This document shows positions 21,901-30,932 of a DNA stretch of 64,000 nt, piece after piece. The notes beneath the pieces are model-generated. The model made no database searches and was not told where the DNA came from. It worked only from the letters and a program-made list of their open reading frames with translations. Position 1 is the first letter of the stretch, and the number at the start of each line of letters is the position of its first letter. The translations under genes and the position numbers were made by a program. Source of the stretch: Streptomyces sp. R28 (GTDB lineage Bacteria; Actinomycetota; Actinomycetes; Streptomycetales; Streptomycetaceae); the NCBI RefSeq assembly GCF_041052385.1, contig NZ_CP163439.1:7677001-7741000 (forward strand). The letters run 5' to 3'.

Positions 21901-24418
21901 GATCGACATTGACGCTCGCGGCGAGATCCTCGAACTCAAGACGACGATCAACACGATGGTCGACCAGCTGTCGTCCTTCGCCGAGGAGGTCACCCGAGTC
22001 GCCCGCGAGGTGGGCACGGAAGGACAGCTCGGCGGCCAGGCACGCGTGCGTGACGTCGACGGAACCTGGCGCGACCTCACCGAGTCCGTGAACGAAATGG
22101 CAGGAAACCTTACTCGGCAGGTGCGTGCCATCGCGCGCGTGGCGACCGCGGTGACCCGCGGTGACCTGAACCTGAAGATCGACGTCGACGCGTCCGGCGA
22201 GATCCAGGAACTGCAGGACTACATCAACAAGATGATCGCCAACCTGCGCGACACCACGATCGCCAACAAGGAACAGGACTGGCTCAAGGGCAACCTCGCC
22301 CGTATCTCCGCCCTGATGCAGGGCCGACGCGACCTGGAGGACGTGGCCTCGCTGATCATGAGCGAGCTGACGCCGGTGGTGACGGCACAGCACGGCGCGT
22401 TCTTCGTCGCGATGCCGCTCCTCGACGGCAAGGACATGAGCGCCGAGGCCGAGGACCAGTACGAGCTGCGGATGCTCGGGTCGTACGGCTACTCGATGGG
22501 CTCCATGCCGACGTCCTTCCGGCCGGGTGAGGCGCTCATCGGGACGGCCGCCGAGGAGAAGCGCACGATCCTGGTGGAGAACGCGCCCAGCGGCTACCTG
22601 AAGATCTCCTCCGGGCTCGGGGAGGCCCCGCCGGCGCAGGTGATCGTCCTTCCGGTGCTGTTCGAGGGCAAGGTGCTCGGCGTGATCGAGCTGGCGTCCT
22701 TCACGCCGTTCACGCAGATCCAGAAGGACTTCCTCAACCAGATCGCCGAGATGATCGCGACCAGCGTCAACACCATCTCCGTCAACACCAAGACCGAGGT
22801 GCTGCTGAAGCAGTCGCAGGAGCTCACCGAGCAACTCCGTGAGCGGTCGGCCGAGTTGGAGAACCGGCAGAAGGCCCTCCAGGCGTCCAACGCCGAACTG
22901 GAGGAGAAGGCCGAGCTGCTGGCCCAGCAGAACCGCGACATCGAGGTGAAGAACACCGAGATCGAGGAGGCGCGGCAGGTCCTGGAGGAGCGCGCCGAGC
23001 AGCTCGCGGTGTCCATGCGCTACAAGAGCGAGTTCCTCGCCAACATGTCGCACGAGCTGCGTACACCGCTCAACTCGCTGCTGATCCTGGCAAAGCTGCT
23101 CGCCGACAACGCCGAGGGCAACCTCTCCCCGAAGCAGGTGGAGTTCGCCGAGACCATCCACGGCGCCGGTTCCGACCTGCTCCAGCTGATCAACGACATC
23201 CTCGACCTGTCGAAGGTCGAGGCGGGCAAGATGGACGTCTCCCCGACGCGTATCGCGCTCGTCCAGCTCGTCGACTATGTGGAGGCCACCTTCCGGCCGC
23301 TGACCGCGGAGAAGGGCCTGGACCTGTCCGTACGGGTCTCGCCGGAGCTGCCCGCCACGCTGCACACCGACGAACAGCGGCTCCTGCAGGTGCTGCGCAA
23401 CCTGTTGTCCAACGCGGTGAAGTTCACCGACTCCGGATCGGTCGAGCTGGTCATCCGGCCGGCCAGCGCGGACGTACCGATGAAGATCCGGGAGCAGCTG
23501 CTGGAGGCCGGTTCGCTGACCGAGGCGGACGCGCCGCTGATCGCGTTCTCCGTGACCGACACCGGGATCGGGATCGCGGCCAGCAAGATGCGGGTGATCT
23601 TCGAGGCGTTCAAGCAGGCGGACGGCACGACCAGCCGCAAGTACGGCGGTACGGGGCTGGGGCTGTCCATCTCGCGGGAGATCGCGCAGCTGCTCGGCGG
23701 CGAGATCCATGCGCAGAGCGAGCCGGGACGCGGCTCGACGTTCACGCTGTATTTGCCGCTGCACCCGAGCGAACTGCCCCCGCACGGCTACCAGCAGCAG
23801 CTGCCGGCCCTCGACGCCGGCGCCCTGGTGGCATCGGCGGCCGAGCTGGCGGAGCTGGCCGAGGTGGAGATCGAGACGCCGGCCGAGGTGAGGTCGTACC
23901 GGGAGACGCAGAACGGCGCCGCCGCGCTCTTCAGGCGCCGCCGCAGGGCCGCGAGCGAGCTCGAACAGCGGCCTGTGCAGCAGGAACAGTGGTCGGCGGC
24001 GGAGCAGAACACGGCGCCGCAGCCGCGCCGGGGCATCCGCTTCGGCGGCGAGAAGGTGCTGATCGTCGACGACGACATCCGCAACGTCTTCGCGCTGACC
24101 AGTGTCCTCGAGCAGCACGGCCTGTCCGTGCTGTACGCCGAGAACGGCCGTGAGGGCATCGAGGTCCTGGAGCAGCACGACGACGTGGCAGTCGTCCTGA
24201 TGGACATCATGATGCCCGAGATGGACGGGTACGCGACGACCACGGCGATCCGCAGGATGCCGCAGTTCGCCGGGCTCCCGATCATCGCGCTGACCGCCAA
24301 GGCGATGAAGGGCGACCGGGAGAAGGCGATCGAGTCGGGCGCTTCCGATTACGTCACGAAGCCGGTCGACCCCGATCATCTGCTGGCGGTCATGGATCAG
24401 TGGATGAGGGAGCAGTGA
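18944..24418 (+). CDS. osaA: OsaA, soluble hybrid sensor histidine kinase with HAMP-repeat array
   Basis: An 1824-residue osmoadaptation kinase with no transmembrane segment. Order: a degenerate HAMP-like start (about 30-160), ten near-identical 92-residue HAMP units to about residue 1100, a GAF domain (about 1130-1290), a coiled coil, and HisKA with His1370 in MSHELRTPLN. Then come HATPase (NAVKFT; DTGIGI; GGTGLGLSI) and a C-terminal receiver with phospho-acceptor Asp1754 (VVLMDIMMPEMDG). The GTG start has GGGAGGGA a few bases upstream. The layout closely resembles fungal group III Nik1/Os-1 osmosensing kinases, which also carry roughly 92-residue HAMP repeats. The partner response regulator OsaB follows after 244 bases. 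Confidence 0.93.
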   Translation: MESGAATRGTKTRAKGGQSLKNERKPRNGTTAVDTAALNRLMAALVSMRDGNFRKRLTVSGDGVMSEIAAVFNEVADRNLHLTGELSRVRRMVGREGKLTERLETGACEGSWAAAVDNSNALVDDLVRPVSEVGRVLSAVAEGDLSPRMELRTQAPDGTGHPLRGEFLKVGRTVNNLVDQLSTFTDEVTRVASEVGTEGKLGGQARVRGMSGSWKDLTDSVNTMAYRLTAQVRDIALVTTAVAKGDLSRKVTVHVAGEMLELKNTVNTMVDQLSSFSSEVTRVAREVGTEGELGGQAQVPGVAGVWKDLTDSVNLMAGNLTAQVRGIAQVTTAVANGDLSQKVTVSARGEVAQLADTINQMTETLRIFADEVTRVANEVGAAGQLGGQANVPGAAGTWKDLTDSVNTVFRNLTIQVRDIAAVTTAVANGDLSQKVTVNVAGEMLELKNTVNGMVDQLSSFGSEVTRVAREVGVEGELGGQAQVPGAAGTWKDLTDSVNTAFRNLTGQVRNIAQVTTAVANGDLSQKVTVDVSGEMLQLKNTVNTMVDQLSSFADQVTRMARDVGTEGRLGGQAVVPGVAGTWKELTDSVNGMAGNLTAQVRNIAQVTTAVARGDLSQKIDVDARGEILELKNTINTMVDQLSGFADQVTRVAREVGTEGRLGGQAQVPGVAGVWRDLTDSVNGMAGNLTAQVRNIAQVATAVARGDLSQKITVDARGEILELKNTLNTMVDQLSSFAEEVTRVAREVGTEGQLGGQAEVQGVSGTWKDLTQSVNFMANNLTIQVRQIAEVTTAVAKGDLSKKITVDARGEILELVTTVNTMVDQLSSFAEQVTRVAREVGTEGILGGQAHVPGVTGIWKDLSGNVNLMAKNLTMQVRNISQVAAAVANGDLTRTVTIEARGEVAQLADTFNTMVKTLSSFADQVTKVAREVGTDGILGGQAHVPGVAGTWKDLTESVNQMASNLTGQVRNIALVTTAIAKGDLSKKIDIDARGEILELKTTINTMVDQLSSFAEEVTRVAREVGTEGQLGGQARVRDVDGTWRDLTESVNEMAGNLTRQVRAIARVATAVTRGDLNLKIDVDASGEIQELQDYINKMIANLRDTTIANKEQDWLKGNLARISALMQGRRDLEDVASLIMSELTPVVTAQHGAFFVAMPLLDGKDMSAEAEDQYELRMLGSYGYSMGSMPTSFRPGEALIGTAAEEKRTILVENAPSGYLKISSGLGEAPPAQVIVLPVLFEGKVLGVIELASFTPFTQIQKDFLNQIAEMIATSVNTISVNTKTEVLLKQSQELTEQLRERSAELENRQKALQASNAELEEKAELLAQQNRDIEVKNTEIEEARQVLEERAEQLAVSMRYKSEFLANMSHELRTPLNSLLILAKLLADNAEGNLSPKQVEFAETIHGAGSDLLQLINDILDLSKVEAGKMDVSPTRIALVQLVDYVEATFRPLTAEKGLDLSVRVSPELPATLHTDEQRLLQVLRNLLSNAVKFTDSGSVELVIRPASADVPMKIREQLLEAGSLTEADAPLIAFSVTDTGIGIAASKMRVIFEAFKQADGTTSRKYGGTGLGLSISREIAQLLGGEIHAQSEPGRGSTFTLYLPLHPSELPPHGYQQQLPALDAGALVASAAELAELAEVEIETPAEVRSYRETQNGAAALFRRRRRAASELEQRPVQQEQWSAAEQNTAPQPRRGIRFGGEKVLIVDDDIRNVFALTSVLEQHGLSVLYAENGREGIEVLEQHDDVAVVLMDIMMPEMDGYATTTAIRRMPQFAGLPIIALTAKAMKGDREKAIESGASDYVTKPVDPDHLLAVMDQWMREQ
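19460..22250 (+). repeat. Ten-unit 276-bp tandem array encoding HAMP repeats in osaA
   Basis: The LGGQA landmark recurs ten times. The first instance begins at 19544 and the tenth at 22028, exactly nine periods of 276 bp with no net indel. Each 92-residue unit reads like LGGQAxVPGVAGTWKDL, then TTAVAxGDLSxK, GEILELKNTxNTMVDQL, FAxxVTRVAREVGTEG. Units differ at scattered positions but keep the period. Confidence 0.95.
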
Positions 24419-24662
24419 CAGGAACCAACAGTGTTCACGCGGAGTTGCTGACTCAGTGTGCTCGAAGCTGTGTAGAAGTGCGGGATTGGGGGAACCTTCT
24501 GGTCTCCCGCTGCGTTTCTGCTACGTGCACAGTGACATCGCGGTGACAGGGTGTGGCGACAGGCGGGGTGCGGCTACGATGACCGGCACGAGGGCGGGCG
24601 GCGTAAGGGAGTCGTCCCCTGGGGCGGAGCCCGGTGCACTGCCGGGGCGAGGAGGGCGGGCC

Positions 24663-25343
24663 ATGGTGCAGAAGGCCAAGATCCTCCTGGTCGATGACCG
24701 GCCGGAGAATCTGCTGGCGCTGGAGGCGATCCTCTCTGCGCTCGATCAGACCCTGGTGCGGGCATCGTCCGGGGAGGAAGCGCTCAAGGCACTGCTGACG
24801 GACGACTTCGCGGTCATTCTGCTGGACGTCCAGATGCCGGGAATGGACGGTTTCGAAACCGCGGCGCACATCAAGCGGCGGGAACGGACCCGGGACATCC
24901 CGATCATCTTCCTCACCGCGATCAACCACGGCCCGCATCACACGTTCCGTGGCTACGCGGCGGGCGCGGTGGACTACATCTCCAAGCCGTTTGACCCGTG
25001 GGTGCTGCGGGCGAAGGTCTCCGTGTTCGTCGAGCTGTACATGAAGAACTGTCAGCTGCGCGAGCAGGCGGCGCTGCTGCGGCTCCAGTTGGAGGGCGGC
25101 GGCAAGGCCGCGGACGGGGACGCGAAGGAGCCGGCGGGCCTGCTCGCCGAGCTGTCGGCGCGGCTCGCCGCGGTCGAGGAGCAGGCCGAGGCGCTGTCCA
25201 AGCAGCTTGACGACGAGTCGGCGGACGCGGCGGCGGTGGCCACGGCGGCTCATCTCGAACGCAAACTCACGGGATTGCGGCGGGCACTGGACGCCCTGGA
25301 GCCGGGCACGGGGAGCGCCTCCTCGGTGCCCTCGCAGAACTGA
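24663..25343 (+). CDS. osaB: OsaB response regulator
   Basis: A 226-residue response regulator, partner of OsaA. The N-terminal receiver has the acidic pair D11/D12 (ILLVDDRPENLLALE), phospho-acceptor D55 (ILLDVQMPGMDGFE) and the conserved lysine in YISKPFDPWVLRAKV. The C-terminal 90 residues form a coiled-coil-like Ala/Leu/Glu-rich region with no DNA-binding domain. ATG at 24663 was chosen for its ribosome site (GAGGAGGG) and because the receiver starts there; 69 further in-frame upstream codons do not look coding. OsaB is needed for aerial growth under osmotic stress in S. coelicolor. Confidence 0.9.
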   Translation: MVQKAKILLVDDRPENLLALEAILSALDQTLVRASSGEEALKALLTDDFAVILLDVQMPGMDGFETAAHIKRRERTRDIPIIFLTAINHGPHHTFRGYAAGAVDYISKPFDPWVLRAKVSVFVELYMKNCQLREQAALLRLQLEGGGKAADGDAKEPAGLLAELSARLAAVEEQAEALSKQLDDESADAAAVATAAHLERKLTGLRRALDALEPGTGSASSVPSQN

Positions 25344-25504
25344 CGTCGCGGTGGCCCGCGTTGGCCGGCGAGCGGCGCCGAGCCGTCCTGGGCGTTACCG
25401 GTCCGTGAATCGGCGTCAGTCCACCGCCTCCACAAGCGCGACACGAACGGGTGAAGCAGTGGGCACACGTGTCCGCTGCTTCCTCCACCGGTAACCTCAC
25501 ACCC

Positions 25505-28246
25505 ATGGCCTCACGTCCCTCCGCAGCCAAGAAGCCGCCCGCGAAGAAGGCGGCCGCTTCCGCGAAGGCTCCGGCGAAGAAGGCCGCTGCCAAGAAAGCC
25601 CCCGCGAAGAAGGCGCCGGCCAAGAAGGCCGCGGCGAAGAAAGCCGCGCCCGCACCCAAGCCGGCGCCGAACCCGACCGGGGGTATCTACCGGCTCGTGC
25701 GCGCCGTCTGGCTCGGGCTCGCGCACGCGGTCGGCGCGGTGTTCCGGGGCATAGGGCAGGGTGCGAAGAACCTCGACCCCGCCCATCGCAAGGACGGCAT
25801 CGCGCTCTTGCTCCTCGGACTCGGGCTGATCGTCGCGGCCGGTACCTGGTCCAATCTGCGCGGCCCCGTCGGTGATCTCGTCGAGATCATCGTGACCGGC
25901 GCGTTCGGCCGACTCGACCTGCTCGTGCCGATACTGCTCGCGGTCATCGCCGTACGGTTCATCCGGCACCCCGAGAAGCCCGAGGCCAACGGCCGCATCG
26001 TCATCGGGCTGTCCGCGCTCGTCGTCGGCGTGCTCGGCCAGGTCCACATCGCCGTCGGCTCGCCCGCCCGCAGCGACGGCATGCAGGCCATAAGGGACGC
26101 GGGCGGACTCATCGGCTGGGGCGCGGCGACCCCGCTGACGTACACCATGGGCGAGGTTCTCGCCGTACCGCTGCTCGTGCTGCTCACGATCTTCGGGCTG
26201 CTGGTTGTCACAGCCACCCCGGTCAACGCCATTCCGCAGCGGCTGCGGCAGCTGGGTGTGAAGCTCGGCATCCTGCCCGACCCCGACGAGGACGACGGCT
26301 ACATCGAGGACGAGCAGCGCTACGACGATCAGTGGCGCGAGGCGCTGCCCGCGTCGCGCGGCCGTAGGCGCACTCCGGCCCCCGAGGCGTACGACCCCGA
26401 CAGCGCCGAGCAGGAGGCCCTCTCGCGGCGTCGCGGCCGCCCGAGGCGCTCCGCGGTGCCGCAGCCCGAGATGGACCGTCCCATGGACGCTGTGGACGTC
26501 GCGGCGGCCGCAGCTGCCGCGCTCGACGGCGCCGTCCTGCACGGGATGCCGCCCTCGCCGATCGTCGCCGACCTGACCCAGGGCGTGAGCGTGGGCGACC
26601 GGGCGGAGACCACCCCGGTGCCGACGCCCGTCCCTGCCGCGCGACCCAAGCAGGAGAAGCTCCCCAAGACCGAGGTCCCGGATCTCACCAAGGCCGAGGT
26701 CCCGGATCTCACCAAGTCGGCGCCCGACGAGATGCGGGACCTGCCGCAGCGTGCCGAACAGCTCCAGCTGTCCGGCGACATCACGTACTCGCTCCCGTCG
26801 CTCGACCTCCTTGAGCGTGGCGGTCCCGGCAAGTCGCGCAGCGCTGCCAACGACGCGATCGTCGAATCGCTGACCACCGTCTTCTCCGAGTTCAAGGTCG
26901 ACGCCCGCGTCACCGGCTTCACGCGCGGGCCGACGGTCACGCGCTACGAGGTCGAGCTCGGCCCCGCCGTGAAGGTCGAGCGGATCACCGCGCTGACGAA
27001 GAACATCGCGTACGCGGTCGCCAGCCCGGACGTGCGGATCATCAGCCCGATCCCCGGCAAGTCCGCGGTCGGCATCGAGATCCCGAACACCGACCGCGAG
27101 ATGGTCAACCTGGGCGACGTGCTGCGCCTCGCGGCCGCCGCCGAGGACGACCACCCGATGCTGGTCGCGCTCGGCAAGGACGTCGAGGGCGGCTACGTGA
27201 TGGCCAACATGGCGAAGATGCCGCATGTGCTGGTTGCCGGTGCGACCGGTTCCGGTAAGTCGTCGTGCATTAACTGCTTGATCACTTCGGTCATGATGCG
27301 GGCGACCCCGGAGGACGTCCGCATGGTGCTGGTCGACCCCAAGCGCGTCGAGCTCACCGCGTACGAGGGCATTCCGCACCTGATCACGCCGATCATCACC
27401 AACCCGAAGCGGGCCGCCGAGGCCCTCCAGTGGGTCGTGCGGGAGATGGACCTTCGGTACGACGACCTGGCGGCGTTCGGCTACCGGCACATCGACGACT
27501 TCAACGAAGCCGTGCGCAACGGCAAGGCGAAGGCGCCGGAGGGCAGTGAGCGTGAGCTCCAGCCGTACCCCTACCTGCTGGTGATCGTCGACGAGCTCGC
27601 CGACCTGATGATGGTCGCCCCGCGCGACGTCGAGGACGCGATCGTGCGCATCACGCAGCTCGCGCGCGCGGCCGGCATCCACCTGGTGCTCGCCACGCAG
27701 CGGCCGTCCGTCGACGTCGTCACCGGTCTCATCAAGGCGAACGTCCCCTCACGGCTCGCCTTCGCCACGTCGTCGCTCGCGGACTCGCGCGTCATCCTCG
27801 ACCAGCCCGGTGCCGAGAAGCTGATCGGCAAGGGCGACGGGCTGTTCCTGCCGATGGGGGCGAACAAGCCGACGCGTATGCAGGGTGCCTTCGTGACCGA
27901 GGAGGAGGTCGCGGCCGTCGTCCAGCACTGCAAGGACCAGATGGCGCCCGTCTTCCGGGACGACGTCACGGTGGGCACCAAGCAGAAGAGGGAGATCGAC
28001 GAGGAGATCGGCGACGACCTCGATCTGCTGTGCCAGGCGGCCGAGCTGGTGGTCTCCACGCAGTTCGGGTCGACGTCGATGCTGCAGCGCAAGCTGCGGG
28101 TCGGGTTCGCCAAGGCCGGGCGGCTGATGGACCTCATGGAGTCGCGGGGCATCGTCGGACCGAGCGAGGGTTCCAAGGCTCGTGACGTTCTTGTGAAACC
28201 TGATGAGCTGGACGGCGTGCTGGCCGTGATCCGCGGGGAGGCTTAA
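25505..28246 (+). CDS. ftsK: DNA translocase FtsK/SpoIIIE
   Basis: A septal double-stranded DNA pump that clears chromosomes from sporulation septa. 913 residues. A lysine/alanine-rich N terminus (tandem KKAPA-like units) precedes about four transmembrane helices (residues about 90-245). A charged linker follows that contains an adjacent duplication of the eight residues AEVPDLTK/TEVPDLTK near base 26,680. The RecA-like motor has Walker A GATGSGKSS and Walker B (LLVIVDELADLM), and a C-terminal gamma winged helix follows (STSMLQRKLRVGFAKAGRLMD). ATG at 25505 gives the usual MASRPSAAKK start; the ribosome site is weak. A hairpin at 28289-28330 follows. Confidence 0.95.
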   Translation: MASRPSAAKKPPAKKAAASAKAPAKKAAAKKAPAKKAPAKKAAAKKAAPAPKPAPNPTGGIYRLVRAVWLGLAHAVGAVFRGIGQGAKNLDPAHRKDGIALLLLGLGLIVAAGTWSNLRGPVGDLVEIIVTGAFGRLDLLVPILLAVIAVRFIRHPEKPEANGRIVIGLSALVVGVLGQVHIAVGSPARSDGMQAIRDAGGLIGWGAATPLTYTMGEVLAVPLLVLLTIFGLLVVTATPVNAIPQRLRQLGVKLGILPDPDEDDGYIEDEQRYDDQWREALPASRGRRRTPAPEAYDPDSAEQEALSRRRGRPRRSAVPQPEMDRPMDAVDVAAAAAAALDGAVLHGMPPSPIVADLTQGVSVGDRAETTPVPTPVPAARPKQEKLPKTEVPDLTKAEVPDLTKSAPDEMRDLPQRAEQLQLSGDITYSLPSLDLLERGGPGKSRSAANDAIVESLTTVFSEFKVDARVTGFTRGPTVTRYEVELGPAVKVERITALTKNIAYAVASPDVRIISPIPGKSAVGIEIPNTDREMVNLGDVLRLAAAAEDDHPMLVALGKDVEGGYVMANMAKMPHVLVAGATGSGKSSCINCLITSVMMRATPEDVRMVLVDPKRVELTAYEGIPHLITPIITNPKRAAEALQWVVREMDLRYDDLAAFGYRHIDDFNEAVRNGKAKAPEGSERELQPYPYLLVIVDELADLMMVAPRDVEDAIVRITQLARAAGIHLVLATQRPSVDVVTGLIKANVPSRLAFATSSLADSRVILDQPGAEKLIGKGDGLFLPMGANKPTRMQGAFVTEEEVAAVVQHCKDQMAPVFRDDVTVGTKQKREIDEEIGDDLDLLCQAAELVVSTQFGSTSMLQRKLRVGFAKAGRLMDLMESRGIVGPSEGSKARDVLVKPDELDGVLAVIRGEA

Positions 28247-28288
28247 AGGGAGTCCGGGTGGAAACGGGACGCAGAGGTCGCCTTGCGA

Positions 28289-28330
28289 ACGGGTGAGTGA
28301 TGAGTCGATGTTCGATTGTGACTCACCCGT
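28289..28330 (+). terminator. Hairpin downstream of ftsK
   Basis: A 10-bp perfect inverted repeat (acgggtgagt / actcacccgt) around a 22-base loop. It lies 43 bases after the ftsK stop. The remaining bases to the next start (28527) hold no gene. Confidence 0.6.
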
Positions 28331-28526
28331 AAGGGATCATTGGGCAACCGTTCCCCTTCGGCGTACGTCAAGTTGAGGGAAGCGCGAGAATCTCGTACCC
28401 CGTCATCGGCGTGTCCGGCCATTCCGATGGCGTACAAAGTCCCACCGCCCGGTTGCCCCACCCTTTCGTACCCCCCATAGACTGAACCTCCAGCACAGGT
28501 GGCTTAAACGCTCGAAAGGCGCCCCC

Positions 28527-29357
28527 GTGTCCATCGGCAACTCCCCTGAAGACGAGCGTCCGTTCGAAGACGTGTCCGAGGAAGCCCGCCCCTCGATCGG
28601 CCGTGCCCTCCAGCAGGCGCGCATCGATGCAGGGCTGACCGTCGACGACGTCAGTAATGCCACCCGGGTCCGCATCGCCATCGTGCATGCCATTGAGGCG
28701 GAAAACTTCGCTGCCTGTGGCGGCGACGTGTACGCCCGAGGCCACATCCGGACCCTGGCCAAGGCCGTCCACCTCGACCCGGCCCCGCTTCTCGCCCAGT
28801 ACGACGCCTCGCACGGCGGACGACCGGCGCCGACCCCGGCTGCACCCCTGTTCGAGGCGGAGCGCATTCGCCCCGAACGGCGCGGGCCCAACTGGACCGC
28901 GGCCATGGTCGCCGCGATCGTCGCCGTGGTCGGGTTCGTCGGGTTCACCGCGGTCAAGGGCGAGGACGGGGGCGGCAAGTCGTCGGTCGCCGAGGGCGGC
29001 TCGACGCCGACGGCCGACAAGACCACGCCCACCCCGAAGACCGACAAGCCCAAGGACCCGAAGCCGTCGGACAGCGCCATCGCCGCCGTCCCGCAGGACA
29101 AGGTGACCGTCCAGGTCAGCGCCGCCGACGGCAGGAGCTGGGTCGGTGTCAAGGACCACAACGGCAAGCTGCTCTTCGACGGACTCCTCAAGCAGGGCGA
29201 CTCCAAGACCTTCCAGGACGGCGAGAAGATCAACCTCGTCCTCGGTGACGCGGGTGCGATCGATCTGTACGTCAACGGCAAGAAGATCGAGGACGACTGG
29301 CAGCCGGGCGCCGTGGAGCGCCTCACCTACACGAAGGGCGACCCGCAGGCCGGATAA
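28527..29357 (+). CDS. RodZ-like helix-turn-helix membrane protein (DUF4115)
   Basis: 276 residues. An N-terminal Cro/RodZ-type HTH (IGRALQQARIDAGLTVDDVSNATRV; YARGHIRTLAKAV) is followed by one transmembrane helix at about 130-150 (MVAAIVAVVGFVGFTAV), a Thr/Pro/Lys linker and a C-terminal DUF4115 beta domain. This is the architecture of RodZ, which links cytoskeletal MreB to the wall machinery in rods; its role in apically growing Streptomyces is not established by the sequence. The start is GTG, and it is monocistronic with a terminator at 29381. Confidence 0.85.
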   Translation: MSIGNSPEDERPFEDVSEEARPSIGRALQQARIDAGLTVDDVSNATRVRIAIVHAIEAENFAACGGDVYARGHIRTLAKAVHLDPAPLLAQYDASHGGRPAPTPAAPLFEAERIRPERRGPNWTAAMVAAIVAVVGFVGFTAVKGEDGGGKSSVAEGGSTPTADKTTPTPKTDKPKDPKPSDSAIAAVPQDKVTVQVSAADGRSWVGVKDHNGKLLFDGLLKQGDSKTFQDGEKINLVLGDAGAIDLYVNGKKIEDDWQPGAVERLTYTKGDPQAG

Positions 29358-29380
29358 GTCCGGCTGAAGGGTTGAGCACG

Positions 29381-29412
29381 GACGGGGTTGGCCAAGATCG
29401 GCCAACCCCGTC
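29381..29412 (+). terminator. Terminator after the RodZ-like gene
   Basis: A perfect 13-bp stem (gacggggttggcc / ggccaaccccgtc) with loop AAGATC, 23 bases after the stop and immediately before the rimO promoter. Confidence 0.9.
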
Positions 29413-29420
29413 GACGTGGG

Positions 29421-29443
29421 CTGTCAGTGAGACAAAGTAGTCT
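29421..29443 (+). promoter_or_regulatory. Possible RecA-independent damage-type promoter upstream of rimO
   Basis: CTGTCAGTGAG (29421-29431), six bases, TAGTCT (29438-29443). It matches 8 of 11 upstream positions with the exact spacing of the motif at recA. The -10 ends eight bases before the rimO ATG, so the transcript would be almost leaderless. It is the weakest of the five matches. Confidence 0.5.
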
Positions 29444-29450
29444 TGAGCGC

Positions 29451-30932
29451 ATGTCTGAACGCCGTACCGTCGCACTCGTCACTCTTGGCTGCGCCCGTAA
29501 CGAGGTGGACTCGGAGGAGCTCGCAGGCCGCTTGGAGGCGGACGGCTGGGACCTCGTGGGGGACGCCGGGGACGCGGATGTCGCCGTCGTCAACACGTGC
29601 GGCTTCGTCGACGCCGCCAAGAAGGACTCCGTCGACGCCCTCCTGGAGGCCAACGACCTCAAGGGGCATGGGAGAACCCAGGCCGTGGTGGCGGTGGGCT
29701 GCATGGCCGAGCGGTACGGCAAGGAGCTCGCCGAGGCCCTCCCCGAGGCCGACGGCGTGCTCGGCTTCGACGACTACGCCGACATCTCGGACCGCCTGCA
29801 GACCATCCTGAACGGCGGCATCCACGCCTCCCACACCCCGCGCGACCGGCGCAAGCTGCTGCCGATCAGTCCGGCCGAGCGGCAGGAGTCCGCCGGCGCG
29901 GTCGCGCTCCCCGGGCACGCGCCCGTGGATCTTCCGGAAGGGCTCGCTCCGGCCTCCGGCCCCCGCGCGCCGCTGCGCCGCCGTCTCGACGGTGCGCCGG
30001 TCGCCTCGGTGAAGCTCGCCTCCGGCTGCGACCGGCGGTGCTCCTTCTGCGCCATCCCGTCCTTCCGTGGCTCCTTCATCTCGCGCCGCCCGAGCGACGT
30101 GCTGAACGAGACGCGGTGGCTCGCCGAGCAGGGCGTCAAGGAGATCATGCTGGTCTCCGAGAACAACACGTCCTACGGCAAGGACCTGGGCGACATCCGC
30201 CTGCTGGAGTCGCTCCTGCCGGAGCTGGCGGAGGTCGACGGGATCGAGCGTGTCCGCGTCAGCTACCTCCAGCCCGCCGAGATGCGGCCCGGCCTCATCG
30301 ATGTGCTGACCTCGACGCCGAAGATCGCCCCGTACTTCGACCTGTCCTTCCAGCACTCCGCGCCCGACGTGCTGCGCGCGATGCGCCGCTTCGGCGACAC
30401 CGACCGCTTCCTGGAGCTGCTCGACACCATCCGGGGCAAGGCTCCCCAGGCGGGCGTGCGCTCCAACTTCATCGTGGGCTTCCCCGGCGAGACCGAGGCG
30501 GACCTGGCCGAGCTGGAGCGGTTCCTGAACGGCGCTCGGCTGGATGCCATCGGTGTCTTCGGGTACTCCGACGAGGACGGCACGGAGGCCGCGACGTACG
30601 ACGACAAGCTCGACGAGGACGTCGTCGCCGAGCGTCTGGCACGTGTCTCCCGGCTGGCGGAGGAACTCGTCTCGCAGCGGGCCGAGGAGCGCGTCGGGGA
30701 GACCGTGCACGTGCTCGTCGAGGCGGTCGGCTCCGAGGACTCGGCGGACGGCGCGTACGGCCGCGGCGCGCACCAGGCGCCGGAGACGGACGGCCAGGTG
30801 CTGCTCACGAGCGGCGAAGGGCTGAGCATCGGTCGTATGGTCGAGGCGAAGGTGGTCGGTACGGAAGGTGTCGACCTGGTGGCCGAGCCGCTGCAGGGCA
30901 CGCTCGCGTGTAGTGAGGAGGCGGGCAGATGA
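29451..30932 (+). CDS. rimO: Ribosomal protein S12 methylthiotransferase RimO
   Basis: A radical-SAM methylthiotransferase modifying an aspartate of ribosomal protein S12. 493 residues. The N-terminal UPF0004 domain has its three cluster cysteines (TLGCARN, NTCGFV, AVGCMAERYG). The radical-SAM CxxxCxxC motif is in SGCDRRCSFCAIP, and a C-terminal TRAM domain follows. ATG at 29451 begins the conserved MSERRTVALVTLGC; upstream in-frame codons run into the terminator. It is the first gene of the rimO-pgsA-cinA operon, overlapping pgsA by four bases (ATGA). Confidence 0.95.
   Translation: MSERRTVALVTLGCARNEVDSEELAGRLEADGWDLVGDAGDADVAVVNTCGFVDAAKKDSVDALLEANDLKGHGRTQAVVAVGCMAERYGKELAEALPEADGVLGFDDYADISDRLQTILNGGIHASHTPRDRRKLLPISPAERQESAGAVALPGHAPVDLPEGLAPASGPRAPLRRRLDGAPVASVKLASGCDRRCSFCAIPSFRGSFISRRPSDVLNETRWLAEQGVKEIMLVSENNTSYGKDLGDIRLLESLLPELAEVDGIERVRVSYLQPAEMRPGLIDVLTSTPKIAPYFDLSFQHSAPDVLRAMRRFGDTDRFLELLDTIRGKAPQAGVRSNFIVGFPGETEADLAELERFLNGARLDAIGVFGYSDEDGTEAATYDDKLDEDVVAERLARVSRLAEELVSQRAEERVGETVHVLVEAVGSEDSADGAYGRGAHQAPETDGQVLLTSGEGLSIGRMVEAKVVGTEGVDLVAEPLQGTLACSEEAGR

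Noticed and set aside
18755..24379. 1874-codon open frame antisense to osaA
   Set aside because: A shadow of the GC-biased repetitive osaA gene; it reads as low-complexity Arg/His/Leu repeats and has no domains.
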